NCBI GenBank assembly: GCA_950295325.1
Contig: OX485805.1
Location: 44,664,758 to 44,728,757, forward strand
Origin: Polytrichum commune
Taxonomy: Eukaryota > Streptophyta > Polytrichopsida > Polytrichales > Polytrichaceae
Reading direction: 5' to 3'
Length of the DNA stretch: 64,000 nucleotides
A model generated the notes under the pieces. The model saw only the letters and a program-made list of their open reading frames with translations, did not search any database and was not told the DNA's origin. This document shows positions 35,397 through 46,736 of the stretch, piece by piece. A program made the position numbers and the translations under genes. Every line of letters begins with the position of its first letter. Position 1 is the first letter of the stretch.

Positions 35397-36305
35397 TCCA
35401 TAAGAATCGATCGACCCTCACTTGACCACACATAATCCTAGCAATTCCCCTCTTAATATTTTCACTTGTCTTGGTGTGGTTATAATTTTTTTAGGAGGTG
35501 AGGAAAAGAACCTGCAAGCCCACTTAGGTGAAAGAATCCCAATAGGGGATAGGCATGTTCATGTTAATTTTTTGGTTAAGTCGGAGCATCACCTCCGCAC
35601 CTTCCCGCAAATTAACACTCACCACAATACCGATTGTGAGGGGGTGACCTTCCGAGTAGATTATGTTAAAAGTCGAGGCTTCACCCTTCAACTTCTCACA
35701 CCATCCACAATTCGGGAATTACCCTCTACAACGGATAACAACAATCACGAGTACAAAAGACATTCCTTAATTAGTTAATGAGTTCACTTTGAAGAAATAA
35801 ACATACCTTGAGCAATCGCATCCCCCTGTGACTTAGCACTCCCCTCAATCGTGACTCAATGTAACAACACCATAAACTTTGTGAAATATTAATTTAATCT
35901 AGAGCATGAAATGACAACTCCTAAAACTTTGAGACTCACCCCGAGGTGAGTGTCAAAGTTCAATGTCCTAAGGTGAATTTACCCTCTAATGTTTTAATGA
36001 GCTACTCGGTTATAGGTTCCTTTTAAGTTCTTAGCAAATCCCCAAAAAGGTTGAGGACGTACCTTCGCCGCGCTCCTTCCTCAAAAATGAATTTGCGTAA
36101 TTGACAATGCAATTCATTCCAAGGAATAGTTGAAATACAATTAATTCAAATGTAACCCAAAGAGAGAATACTTACCGAGTTTCGGGTGCTCCTTCCCTTC
36201 TCTCAAGTTTGTGTCTCCAATTTTTCCTAGTTGCCTCCAAGTCTCCTAGTCGCCTCCAAGTCTTGTAACTACCTTCCGCTTCGCTCCCGGCGGACGCACC
36301 AATTA
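35397..36305 (-). other. Retrotransposon untranslated leader with primer binding site
   Basis: No gene seen in this 909-bp leader. Four bases inside the right LTR, the minus strand reads TGGTGCGTCCGCCGGG (36301-36286). It has the 5' TGG expected for pairing with the CCA end of a tRNA, and its position fits a primer binding site. I did not assign the tRNA. Confidence 0.7.
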
Positions 36306-38089
36306 TGTGAGGCCAAACCCCCCACCCTTAAGCGTCCGTAGTCCGAGTAGTGGGTTTGGGCTCACATTCCTCCGCGGTATTGGATTTGGACTTGGATGAG
36401 TCCATAGTGCAAGGTTCACCCTTCAAGTGGTCTTGGATTTAACTTTGGTCTTTGCTTCCTTTGTCTTGCCATCGCGAGAGTGCTCCACATTCTCCATTAA
36501 GTTGTGCACGTGGTTTATTTTTAAAGAGAGGATGCAAGTGTTAAAAAAAACACTATTCTCTATAGTCAATCTCAAATACATTTACTTGTGAAAGCCACAC
36601 ATAACACTAACTAGCATAATGTAACTAACTACTTGTCTATGAGCTAATTAGGTAGGCTATCTACTAAGCTCCTTCATGAACCCATCTCTTTACTTTCTAA
36701 TTACATAAACCTAGCTCCTTCATAAACCCAGCTCCTTCATAAACCCAGCTCCTTCATGAACCCAGCTCCTTAGCTTCTAACTAAACAAACCCAGGTCCTT
36801 CATAAACCCAGCTCTTTACTTTCTAACTAAACAAACCCAGCTCCTTCATAAACCCAGCTCCTTCATGAACCCACAACTTTGTAGTTGTAATCCCCAACTA
36901 CCTCACTAATTATTCAAGCCCTTAACTAATCTTCCTACCTAATTTCCCTAATTCTACTAACAACCCCTTTCTAATCACACAATTCTTCTCTAATCCTAAA
37001 ATCCTAAAATCCTAGAGAGGAGAGGGGGAGAGAGAATTTCCTAACTTCACTAAGACTAACTAATCCACACAAGTATATTTTTGCACTCATCACAACATCA
37101 AGTGCTCAACTCTTAAACATGGAACTTGCAACCACGTGTATTCAAAACATGAACTTAAAGTACCACAAATTGGAATCATGAATTAACTTTAAAATCCTTC
37201 ACGTCAACACTAATTCTACCAAGAGGTCAAGCCCTCTTCAAGGCTAACAAGCCTTGGCTCTCAAACTAAAAACTAAGCACACACATGTGCTCCAATATGG
37301 CTTCCCACACCCACACTTATAACTCGTGGGGTGCCTTGGAGCACAAAGGAAAGAGAGGATGAGTGAGGGAAGAATGAGGGATTATATAGTAAGCTTGAGG
37401 GGGTGAGCACCCTCAAGGCTCACGATAAGCCCTTGAGATTTCCTCCTACTTAGTAGGCGCCAATCCTATCTTCTAAGCCTTCCTCCCTCAAATGATCAAC
37501 AAGGATCCTAATTCGAACATTTAACTAGCCTTGGCTTTCTACCTACCACACTTTACCAAACTTGGGATGCTTCAACCCAAACTTAGCCTCCTTCGCTTTC
37601 CGCCGCCATAACTTTCTCCCCTTACTTTCCCAAATCGTCGCTCACCACTTAATTCAAACCACGATGCTTAACTCGTGATTTGATTGGTGCTTTGAGAATT
37701 TGCTTATCCTCCACCTTGCATTCTTCCTTGGGCCTTCCCCATTAAGTGGCCATGATGAGGTGGTCCACTTGTGCGCTCCATGTGATCCTCCATTCATCCC
37801 AATTCGAATGCACTTGCCTCTTGAGTCACTTTGGTTGTCTCCATCCATTTGTACTAGCCTACTCACTAACTACTCAATCCAAGTTCTCCTTACCTATCCT
37901 CATTCACTCAAATCCTTCCGAAGGTAAAAACACAATAACAACTCACATCCTAGCCTCTTACAACATGGTACTTCTAAGACTAACATTTCACTCTTTTTAT
38001 ATTTTTGTGAAGTAACATGCTACTTCAAAGTGCATCAACTAACGTTTCAAGGGTCTAAGACTAAATGTGGGCACCCTTTTGGGCTCACA
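36306..38089 (-). repeat. LTR (5' LTR in element orientation)
   Basis: Same sequence and length as 27313-29096. Followed directly by CATGT at 38090-38094, the right copy of the target duplication. The promoter for the gag-pol transcript should lie here. Confidence 0.95.
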
Positions 38090-38094
38090 CATGT

Positions 38095-38190
38095 GGTGTT
38101 CTCGGATTTGTGATTTCGTCGTCGGTTGTATGGGCACAGGTGCTGGTCTGAACAGCAGGGCCCTCCTGGACGATTAACGATTGTTCTCCT
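38095..38190 (-). pseudogene. Remainder of the B-type ParB gene fragment
   Basis: Aligns with 18186-18275 of the B gene: TCGTCGTCGG, GTGCTGGTCTGAACAGCAGGGCCCTCCTGGACGATTAACGA (here in two parts, GTGCTGGTCTGAACAGC and AGGGCCCTCCTGG) against the exon 3 end. Together with 26930-27312 it forms one fragment split by the retrotransposon. Confidence 0.65.
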
Positions 38191-38543
38191 CTTTGTCCAT
38201 GTATTGTTTACATACGGTCCTCAATCATACGTGGGGGTGTACGCACAACCCTCAATTGTTGACCTTCTTCTGCCCTCTTTATCGTTTCCTTTATCAATAA
38301 GATTTTTGGTTTGTGCATTCGATTATGTTTTCTTCCATCTATAGCATTAGTGAGGCTCCTAGACGTATGCTTAAAACGTTTTTTTGGAATGCGCGTTCGT
38401 CTTTGTGCGTGAGGTTCTCCAATGGTGCACCAAAATTTGTTTGTCAATTTTGGGCCATGTATCTCCACATATATTCTATCCTCTCTTGTATGCATTGCGG
38501 TGGTGGTTGGGTTGATCATTTCCTGGTGGTTGGTCTAGGTGGT

Positions 38544-41500
38544 ATGGCGTTGCATGTGGGTGATAGTTCATTGGAGTTGTCGACGTATGCATCGTCATCC
38601 GATGCTGAATGTGAACTGTCTTCCCCGTCGGCAGATAGTAATGGTGTGCCAAACGTGAGGGGGTTGTTTGTGGATACATCCTCCCATGAATCTTTGGAAG
38701 TCCACGAACAATCTCTACATTCCGGAGATGACCACGATGACATTCCGTTGTGTGCCGGTTTCGGGAGGGAGCAATGGGTTGGCCTTGATGTCGTTCTACT
38801 CAACGAGGTTGGTGTCCCGGTGGCAGATGGCATATGTAGAAACTCCAATCCCCGTGATTGTGTCGATGCCAACGCCCTAGGTCTCGATGATGTTGGCGTG
38901 TGCATCTTGAACTTTTTGCTTCCGCTAGAGGTCCCGGTGACATGGAGATTTTCCTTGCGTCGATGGCCACTTCATCAAATTCTACATGAGGAAGTGAGTT
39001 TGTGGGATCATGAGCGGCGGCATAAGCAAACACAATTAGCTTGTTGGCCAAAACATGTCCTCGCAAAGGCCTCCGTAGATATAATTCAAACCGTGTGCCT
39101 CGCGGAGATAAGGAGCGTCGATGGGATCGGCTTTTGGGGGACGAATCTATCCGTCTAGTGTCTGGCAATGATTGTTGCGTGAGGAAATGTTGCCAATTTT
39201 TCCCGTGGGAGAAAATTAGGTCTCTGCGTCAAGAGATGTGGCTTGCGGATTTTCGTATGAGGTCGGCTAAGAAACTCGAGGTCCACAGAAATTTGCACCT
39301 TGATACCCATGGGCATAAGGTGGTGACACTTGAGAATGTTGATGTGTGTTGTACAGTGTGGTATACCATCCACGCCGTCTCCAAGGCTGACTTTTATAGG
39401 TTTCGAAAGTATTCATCGTTGGGTCGCCTCTCTCGATTTCATGGCAACTCGGGCACAAAGAAACCTAGGGAGGCTACACTGCAAGCGTCCGCGACACTAT
39501 CCACCATCATAGTGCCATTGGCCGATGCAATGCCCCACAAGACGAGGACATTGTCGTCAGGGGAGAAGGTTGTTCAAATGGTGTTGCCCACGGGCACAAA
39601 ATGGAAGAACATCTTAACGGACATCAATGAAGTGGGTCGCATAGCGGAATGTGGGCCCATTTCTTTGTCCAAGTTGAGTGTGATTAAAACCAGCAGTTTG
39701 CGGAATACATTTTGAAAAAACCCGGGGACAAGTTCGCAAGGTGTACGACGTGTGAAAAATACAAAGGTCTTCGAGACGCCCACCCCATAGGCACTGAATC
39801 TCATTCCAGACACCAGAAAAAATATATTGAGCATGTCAACAATCAAGAGGCACACCGTCAAGATTACTATAAGAATCGTGCTCTATCCATAATGAGGCCC
39901 ATAGAGGTTCTAACAGTCATCCATGATAAAATGAACCACGCCAAAACCGCATGCCCTTGTTATGCACGCAAAATAAAGGCCACGGATGGTCTCTTCAAGT
40001 TGCCCGTAGCTGTCACAGGTTTGTATGAAATCACAACTACGTGTTTAAAGTCTATCCAATTTTCTTGGGTGTGTTTGACAAATGTCCAACTCCATACATC
40101 CGTTTAGTGGTTATTTGATTATTTTGTTCACGCATCGTTTGTTTTTTCCAGGTATTATTGCCCACGGCCATGGGGACGTAAAGTATGCCCATTATGGTTT
40201 GGATTTTTACCCTGGGGATGCTAACCACACGGTGGGTTCATTTGCAAGATTCTTGCGCGATCTTGAGAAGCCACCGGTACATTCTTTCCGTGCATTTTTT
40301 GATGGTTGTGGAACCACATCCCTTTATGAGGCAGTGCTTGCGGGGAAGGAGGTTTGTATGTCGTCATTGCCAGAACCACCCGCAGAATCCATTTGTGCAA
40401 AACCATTGCCTCCAACTCTCCACGTTCAACTTGATAATTGTGCGAAGGACAATAAATGTCGATACGTATTTTATTTTTGGTCATTGCTCGTAGCGAAAGG
40501 AATCTTCAAGGAGGTGTTTGTGTCTTTTTTAATGGTGGGACATACACACGACAACATTGATGCATCATTCGGACGGTGGAGCATGAAGTTGCATGAAGAA
40601 GATTTTCCAACCATACCTCTTCTTATGAAATCGTATATGGATTTGGACCATATGCCAGTAATTCCGCACATGATTGAGGAAATACCAGATTTCAAGGCCT
40701 TCATCAACTCATACATGTTGAAGGGAGGGGACCGTTTGGTGGGGCACACCAAAGCACAACAATTCCGATTTTATATGAGAAATGATGGTCTCCCAGCGAT
40801 GCAATTCAAGCTTTTGTGCACATCTCCTAATTGGGGCCCGGATGATGGTATACTCATATGACGTCAAGACAATGATGGCAAATGTTTGCTTCTGGATGGG
40901 GATCCAAAGCCTTGCAAACCCGACCCCATGAGGAATGGGCCGGAAATCATCAAAGGCATATCCGGATTCATTGAATATTGGAAAGAGTTGTGTGAGGAGG
41001 ACATCACTAGACGTGTTAGAGATACTTATGAACCTTTGATTGCGTATTGGGATCGCATTCGCTCGGCCCTAATGACACTTGGTGGCGACACCCGTACAAC
41101 TTTAACACAAGGGTTTTGGCCACAAAGCCGTTTAACGGTCCGACACCATGTTTTTTAGCAATGGAGACGTTCGTGAAGAGTTCGCAATGGACGAGCATTA
41201 CGTTGGCCCTGCCCGCAATCGACCGGCACCGTCGTTTCGTGTAGGTGCTGATTGCCATGAAGGTTATTTGGTCCTTGTACGAGCAGGGGATGAGGAACAT
41301 CCCAAGCCAATTTGGTTGGTGAAAGCATTGTTTTCACCCAATTTTGTTCGAATTAGCCCCAATTTTCGTGAAATTGAGGTGGAATATTGTCGTCCAAGCA
41401 CTAAAGACCAAAACGTGCTACGCACTTATTTAGGTTGGGACACCAAAAAGAATTTGAAGTGGACAATGGACTTAGCGTACATACCGGTTTGGATAAACAC

Positions 41501-41663
41501 GGATACTATACTCTGTGCTTGGAAGCCGCGTAAAGGTTCCAAAACAGAAACAATGACCATCCCCCAAAAACATATAGATTTTGCCAAAGACAACTTGGCA
41601 CGTATTGCAGCGGCAGAAAATGACGTCGAGAATGGATATGAAGTGGAAGATGGAGATCCCTAA
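38544..41663 (+). pseudogene. DUF7869-like putative transposase of element B, frameshifted
   Basis: ATG 38544 follows an acceptor-like TGGTCTAG. The intron 40019-40151 is at the same place and phase as in copy A. Shared features: FSLRRWPL, DCCVRKCCQFFP, PHKTRTLSSGEKV, PTGTKWKNIL, IIAHGHGDVKYAHY, LDNCAKDNKCRYVF and VGHTHDDIDASFGRW. It keeps a C-terminal part lost from A (EHYVGPARNRP to the TAA stop), about 170 residues with LRTYLGWDTKKNLKW. Breaks: a frameshift near 39050, another near 39695, in-frame TGA at 40859-40861 where copy A has Trp, and a frame change near 41140 that could be an intron. Too many breaks for an active enzyme. Its upstream region held the B palindromes before the retrotransposon separated them. 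Confidence 0.75.
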
Positions 41664-42339
41664 ACATAACATAGGTGGGAATGGGGATATTAACTAAAAT
41701 GAGCCAATTGGGCCATTATGAGACAATTCGTACCAATGGGAACGTGCATTGGGAACGTGGTTCACGAGTAAATATCCGTGAATTGCCATCATTGACAAGG
41801 TTTAGAACAAGAGGAAGGTCATCAACATAGACTAGGGCACTATTTCATGCACATTGGTGTATATATATAAGCTAAAATAATGCTTATTCTAGCCCACATA
41901 AAAACTTAGCCCAGTTGTCACCATGGGTGTTCACTCGTGACCAACCAACACCCCGCAACAGATGAGCCTAGTATATCCATAATACAACATAAGTCGATAC
42001 CACTAAGGAACAACCATGCGCATGTCAACAACTGGATGCAAATATAATGGGCCTAATCATAAAAGCTATCATGGGCACTTAATACTACTCAGAGAATACA
42101 AATACATCTAACCACGAGTGAACGCCCGTGACCAATCAACGCCATGCAACACACGATGCAAGATCCATAACACATGAAGGAAGGTCTACATGTCATATCC
42201 GACTACACAAATGAGGGTCAAAAAATCATTTGATTGAATCATAGATGCCACAGTGGGCACAAAAAATGTGAACAAAGTATATGAATTGTTGTATCCACGG
42301 GTGAACACCCGTGGAAAATCTATCACCATAAAGGTCCGG
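41664..42339. other. Junction between elements B and C
   Basis: No gene seen. Two decayed C-type sites at about 41931 (CCATGGGTGTTCACTCGTGA) and 42116, each followed by CCAA(C/T)CAAC(A/G)CC, form a loose direct repeat of about 185 bp. An intact C site is at 42294-42315. I found no terminal inverted repeat marking either element. Confidence 0.6.
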
Positions 42340-42924
42340 CTATCTACAAGAGGAGTATGAATCCTTAATCATTTTCAACATCTTGTCATGAGGTTGTCTT
42401 TGAGCTATAGTACATTGCTTGCGCTTGACTTCTTCAAGCCGTTTTTTCTCCTCCATCAAAACTGTAGCTTCTCGAAGTTGTTTCACCCTTGCAGCCACGT
42501 AATCAGACATGGATGAGGTGGTATTGGGTGAACTACACCTCCAACATCCAGAACTATTTCCCGAGCCCGTGGGCTCATTGGGGTGAGTGGTTTGGAGAGA
42601 AAGGTGTCTCTTCACCCGAGCGCGTGTGACCGGACCCGCAACATCGACCGGAACAGCCTCCTCAACCGCGACCGGAACAGCCACCGCAACCGCGAGCGCA
42701 ACATCGTGTGTTTGGAGCATATGTGTCTACCACAACAAACGACAAATTGATATTAGAATCCCTGGGATGAAACACAACTAAAAAAATTGGGATTCATGTG
42801 GAAAATGAATTACCTTAGGGCATGGAGATGTCACTTCGGCGAAGTCGGCGTTAGCATCCGGAGGACGTTGTCGACATGGTGGACTGGCAATATAGTTCTT
42901 AGGTCGCGTTTGGAATGGGGAATG
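42340..42924 (-). CDS. Tail exons after the HAD domain in element C
   Basis: Exon 42924-42814 (111 nt, HSPFQTRPKNYIASPP start) follows acceptor TATCCTAACAG and ends at donor CTAAG/GTAATT. Exon 42726-42340 follows acceptor TTGTGGTAG, is in frame, and ends TAG. The product has an Ala/Val/Pro stretch (AVAVAVPVAVEEAVPV), then a Ser-rich CWRC segment and a charged coiled coil (VAARVKQLREATVLMEEKK). It corresponds in position and style to 15543-16329 in element A. It may be a separate small gene or an alternative end of the ParB gene, whose HAD frame stops at 43409. Function unknown. Confidence 0.45.
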
Positions 42925-43144
42925 CTGTTAGGATACAATAACATAAGAGTCCATGGAAGAAGGACATTATGTGCAAGAGGAGCCCGTCCGTTGCCCTTTA
43001 GTAAAGATGAACATGTTCAAAACATATGAATTATAGCCGACTAAGTCCTACATATTAAAATTCGCTATGACAACCATAATTCCCAAAAACACAACTAACA
43101 TTGTCCAAGTGGCCTGATACATTCATTGAATCAACTACCACATT

Positions 43145-43166
43145 GCCACGGGTGAACACCCGTGGG
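43145..43166. repeat. C-family palindrome downstream of the HAD exon
   Basis: One C site with an outer mismatch (GCCACGGGTG arm), centre AA, between the HAD exon and the tail exons. Confidence 0.9.
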
Positions 43167-44451
43167 ACAATGCCAGACATTCACTGTGGTCGGAAATAGT
43201 CGGGTATTCTCTAACACCGCAGTGTTGCAAAGTAGTAGACTCTCAGTGAGATACATTCATGACCATGACATGTTTGCATGAAGAAAATCCACAAAACCAA
43301 AACAAGTTTCAAATGAAGTTGAAAGGCAACAAAGTTTCAGATCCACTCATTTCAAATACAATGTACCGATAGTGCAAATGTGCACTATAGGCGGCCCCAA
43401 TAGGGAATCTACATTAACATCTGAGCCTCTGGAACCATACGGGCAGAAGTCAGTATTTTATGTCTAACTAATGATTGCTTATAAATCAGAGAACTTGGCA
43501 GCTCTAGATTGAAGGGTCCCTGTCCCGATGGATAAGGGTTGCTCCCCACAAAATCTGGCACATACTGTTGAGAACTCAAGAGCCTTTGCAGGTAACTATG
43601 CAGAGTATCCAAGCTTTGGTTTGACATAAATGGTACAGGGTTAATGTAGCTCCCAGGAGGGTTTGGGATGCATTTGTAAGGGGAGTCATCAACAAGTAAT
43701 GTAGTCCTATGACTGGGTTGCTTCGTATGCGGCACTGGATGCGTCCGGCTCCACTCAAAAAATGCGCACAGGTCTTTCATGAAGAAGCTTGAATCAGCAT
43801 TCATAGGACTAGGAAGAACTTGTCCTCTCTCATCCTTCAGAGTGTGACACAATTCTTGCCCAAACACATACTCTGGATGTCTACAACCATTGAAGAAGTG
43901 CCGGACAATTGGCTGAAGATTCTTCATAAGCTTCGACGACCAGATGACAACATGGAAGTTTGAGAGAACAAAACGCAGAAAGCGTCCCAGTCCTCTCCTA
44001 GGTATGAGGGCACTATATGGGAGAAAGAGTGGAACCAACTCCCCAGTTATCTGAGGGCTATGTTGTGATTCAAGAGTCTTCCTGGTGTTGACATTGTCGC
44101 ACTTTGTTGACCTCACCAGGATCCCGTTCACATCCAGCACTAACCATATCTTCTCTCTCCGATGGACAACAGTGGTTGGAGAGGTGAGGATCTGGCGATG
44201 ACAAAATTGAAAGTCATTGTAAAGAATTTCTATCTAAGGAAAAAGTATATTCTACATGATTTTTATCGAATGAAACAACACGTTGGGTACACATGAGTAT
44301 GCAAGATAAAAGAATGCCTCCACATTTATGGATTAGTTTTGCGAGATCGAGGAAAATATCGTACCGAAGGTGGTATTCCGGCAGTGGCTGTATGACCTAT
44401 GACCACATGCACACATGACTTATGAGATCCACACGCTCAAACCCATAATCT

Positions 44452-44576
44452 CCCACGGGTGAACACCCGTGGGCACAATATCAAAAGTCCCTTATATAAA
44501 TATTACTCGAGAGATAACAATTTGTATGGAAATTGAAAAGTATAAACAGGTGGTCCCACGGGTGTTCACCCGTGGG
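44452..44576. repeat. C-family palindromes in the intron before the HAD exon (2 sites)
   Basis: Sites 44452-44473 (centre AA) and 44555-44576 (centre TT), both perfect: arm CCCACGGGTG, two bases, complement. The intron corresponds to the one holding four B sites in element B. Confidence 0.95.
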
Positions 44577-46063
44577 ACCAATTGCATTCAAATAACACTA
44601 TATATGATACCTTGAGCTTGGCTTAGGGGGGGATCCCCACCATGTGCAGGGTCGTCATGAGAACTCGGTGGAATGACATCCCGTTCTGCCGCAACCAACA
44701 CCTGTTGCAAAGACACTTTTAGAAATCTTGACGAGTTTGCTTCCACCGCCAAACACAATATAGCATTGGAAAGGGAGTATGTATTACCATTTCGGACGAT
44801 GCCGGTTGACCCTCAGCAACACGTTCGACATGAGGGCTTGAGGACTCCGCAACTGCAACATCGACTTCCCTCCTTGGAGACTCTGGCACTCCAGTAATGT
44901 CAATGATCTCCAACGTAGAGTCCACAACACTGCCGGCTTGAGCGGCCGAGGACCCCGCGAATTGACCTCGTTCATCACGATGTTTGGGAGCTTCGAACGC
45001 TGTCCATCTCTTTCTCATTTTCTTTAATGCAGCGGCATGAAGAATATGTTTCACCTTCACTGCTTCACAAAACGCTGGTGTGGAGAGATAAGCGAACATC
45101 TTGTGATAGTCGTACGACGTGTCCAAATGCGCAAGATTCAATCGCACGTTCTCGGGCACATCTACCAAGTATTTGTCCACAAATGGGGCAAAATGCACCT
45201 TGTCCTTCCCATCCGATTCCTTGCCCATGTCAGGTCTCCCAGCAAACACCGGGTGAGGGTCATCAACAAAGTTGAGTTTCACTCTGTTGTACCCAGGCTT
45301 CCCATAATCCTCATCCTCGGAATCATCCGTCATGTAGTCCGCAAACGTCCCCCGAACCCGATGTGGAACTCGATCTCTCACCTTCACCCTCACGTCTAGT
45401 TCTACGCATCTTTCGGGCACATCGTCATCACTATCCAAGCATATGACTTCGGTTCGAATAACCTCCTCTGCTTCATTGGATGGTGCCGCTACAGTAGGCT
45501 CTTCTGCAACCACAACACCAGGTGAATCACGATTTGATCGCCCATGTCCTAGCACCTCGAGAACGGCAGCGGCAACGTCCTCAACAGGTGAGCTGACGTT
45601 CAAATCTGTGTTTGTCCCTTCAACATGCACAGCTTCAGACATGATTGCATCCCGCGGAACATCCGCTTGGCCAGATTCAACCTCGCGATAAAGACCAGAA
45701 TGCTCCGTTGCCTCCGAAGACCGCGAGTGATCTCCAACTCTAGCAGGACGTAGAGATGACCTTCCCCTTCGAGGAGCTTTCATTTTCTTTCTTGCAGTCG
45801 GTTTCGATGCAGACCTTGCAGCAGGATTAGCTGACTGCGGACGCTCATCCTCCTCATATTCTTCCATAGGTTGAACATCTAGTTGTTCTTGACTTCGTCT
45901 AGATGTGTCAAACTGTGCAAACCCGCGGCCGGGTGTAGATGGGATCCCAGACGAGAAAGATCCCACAGGGTGATGGACACTGTGCTCGGCTTGTGGACGA
46001 CCAACTTCCTCTAAGTTGGAAGCATCCTCTTGCCGCTCCTCCTCACCCTCCCCCTCCCCCTCC

Positions 46064-46085
46064 CCCACGGGTGAACACCCGTGGG
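46064..46085. repeat. C-family palindrome inside coding exon 3
   Basis: Perfect site, centre AA. On the coding strand it reads PHGCSPVG within an acidic, low-complexity region (next to GEGEGEGEE). This parallels the in-frame palindromes in exon 3 of A and B. Confidence 0.93.
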
Positions 46086-46714
46086 GAACCTGCTCCGGGG
46101 ACATGGCCTCCAAAGAGGCCTCCGCCATGGCTGACGCCTTGTAATTGAAGGCCTCCTCCTCCACCTCTGCCATGACCTCCGCCAGTGCGTCGTCCATGAC
46201 CACCTCTTCTTCCTCTTCCTCTTCCTCTTCCTCTTCCTCTTCGTCGGCCACTTCCTCTTCCTCCGCAGACTCCCCTAGGACAACAACTGGGTCATCTTCC
46301 TCCTCCTCCTCCTCCTCCTCTACGTCCTCTTCATTTATGTCATTCGCACGCTTTCTTCCAATCTCGCGCTCAATGATGGAATCCACATCGATACGCCCTT
46401 CTTCCTCTTCCAAATCCTGGGCAGCGAATTTTCCTTCCTCATTCCACCTTTGTATGCTCCAGTCAACTGCGGCAATCATCTTCGTCTTCGCCACCTCTAG
46501 CATCTCTGCAGGCACAATATTCAACACCTTCATACCCAATGCCTGCAAAAACCAAGGCATGAGATAAATAACTTCTCAATCAAATTAGTCTACATCCAAA
46601 AGCGAATAGAATTAAACCAATAGTCCCAACTATTTGTCTACCAACTAATTGTCAGGAAAGCTATCGAGAAGGTGGCTATCAACCAGGTGGATATAAAGCA
46701 GGTGGATGTCTAGG

Positions 46715-46736
46715 CCCACGGGTGTTCACCCGTGGG
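46715..46736. repeat. C-family palindrome in intron 2
   Basis: Perfect site, centre TT, in the intron 46841-46543. Confidence 0.95.

Larger units (their letters stand above)
27313..38089 (-). mobile_element. Complete Ty3/gypsy LTR retrotransposon, 10,777 bp
   Basis: Two 1,784-bp LTRs, gag and pol on the minus strand in the order protease, reverse transcriptase, RNase H, integrase, and a perfect 5-bp target duplication. The LTRs looked identical wherever I compared them, and their translations match exactly, so insertion is recent. The DGGSS protease motif, integrase after RNase H and no chromodomain suggest a Tat/Athila-like lineage, by resemblance only. It sits inside a decayed B-type gene fragment in the spacer of element B. 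Confidence 0.95.

Noticed and set aside
46145-46567. Plus-strand Ser-rich frame (long Ser run)
   Set aside because: Shadow of the acidic Glu run of exon 3 in the C gene on the minus strand.
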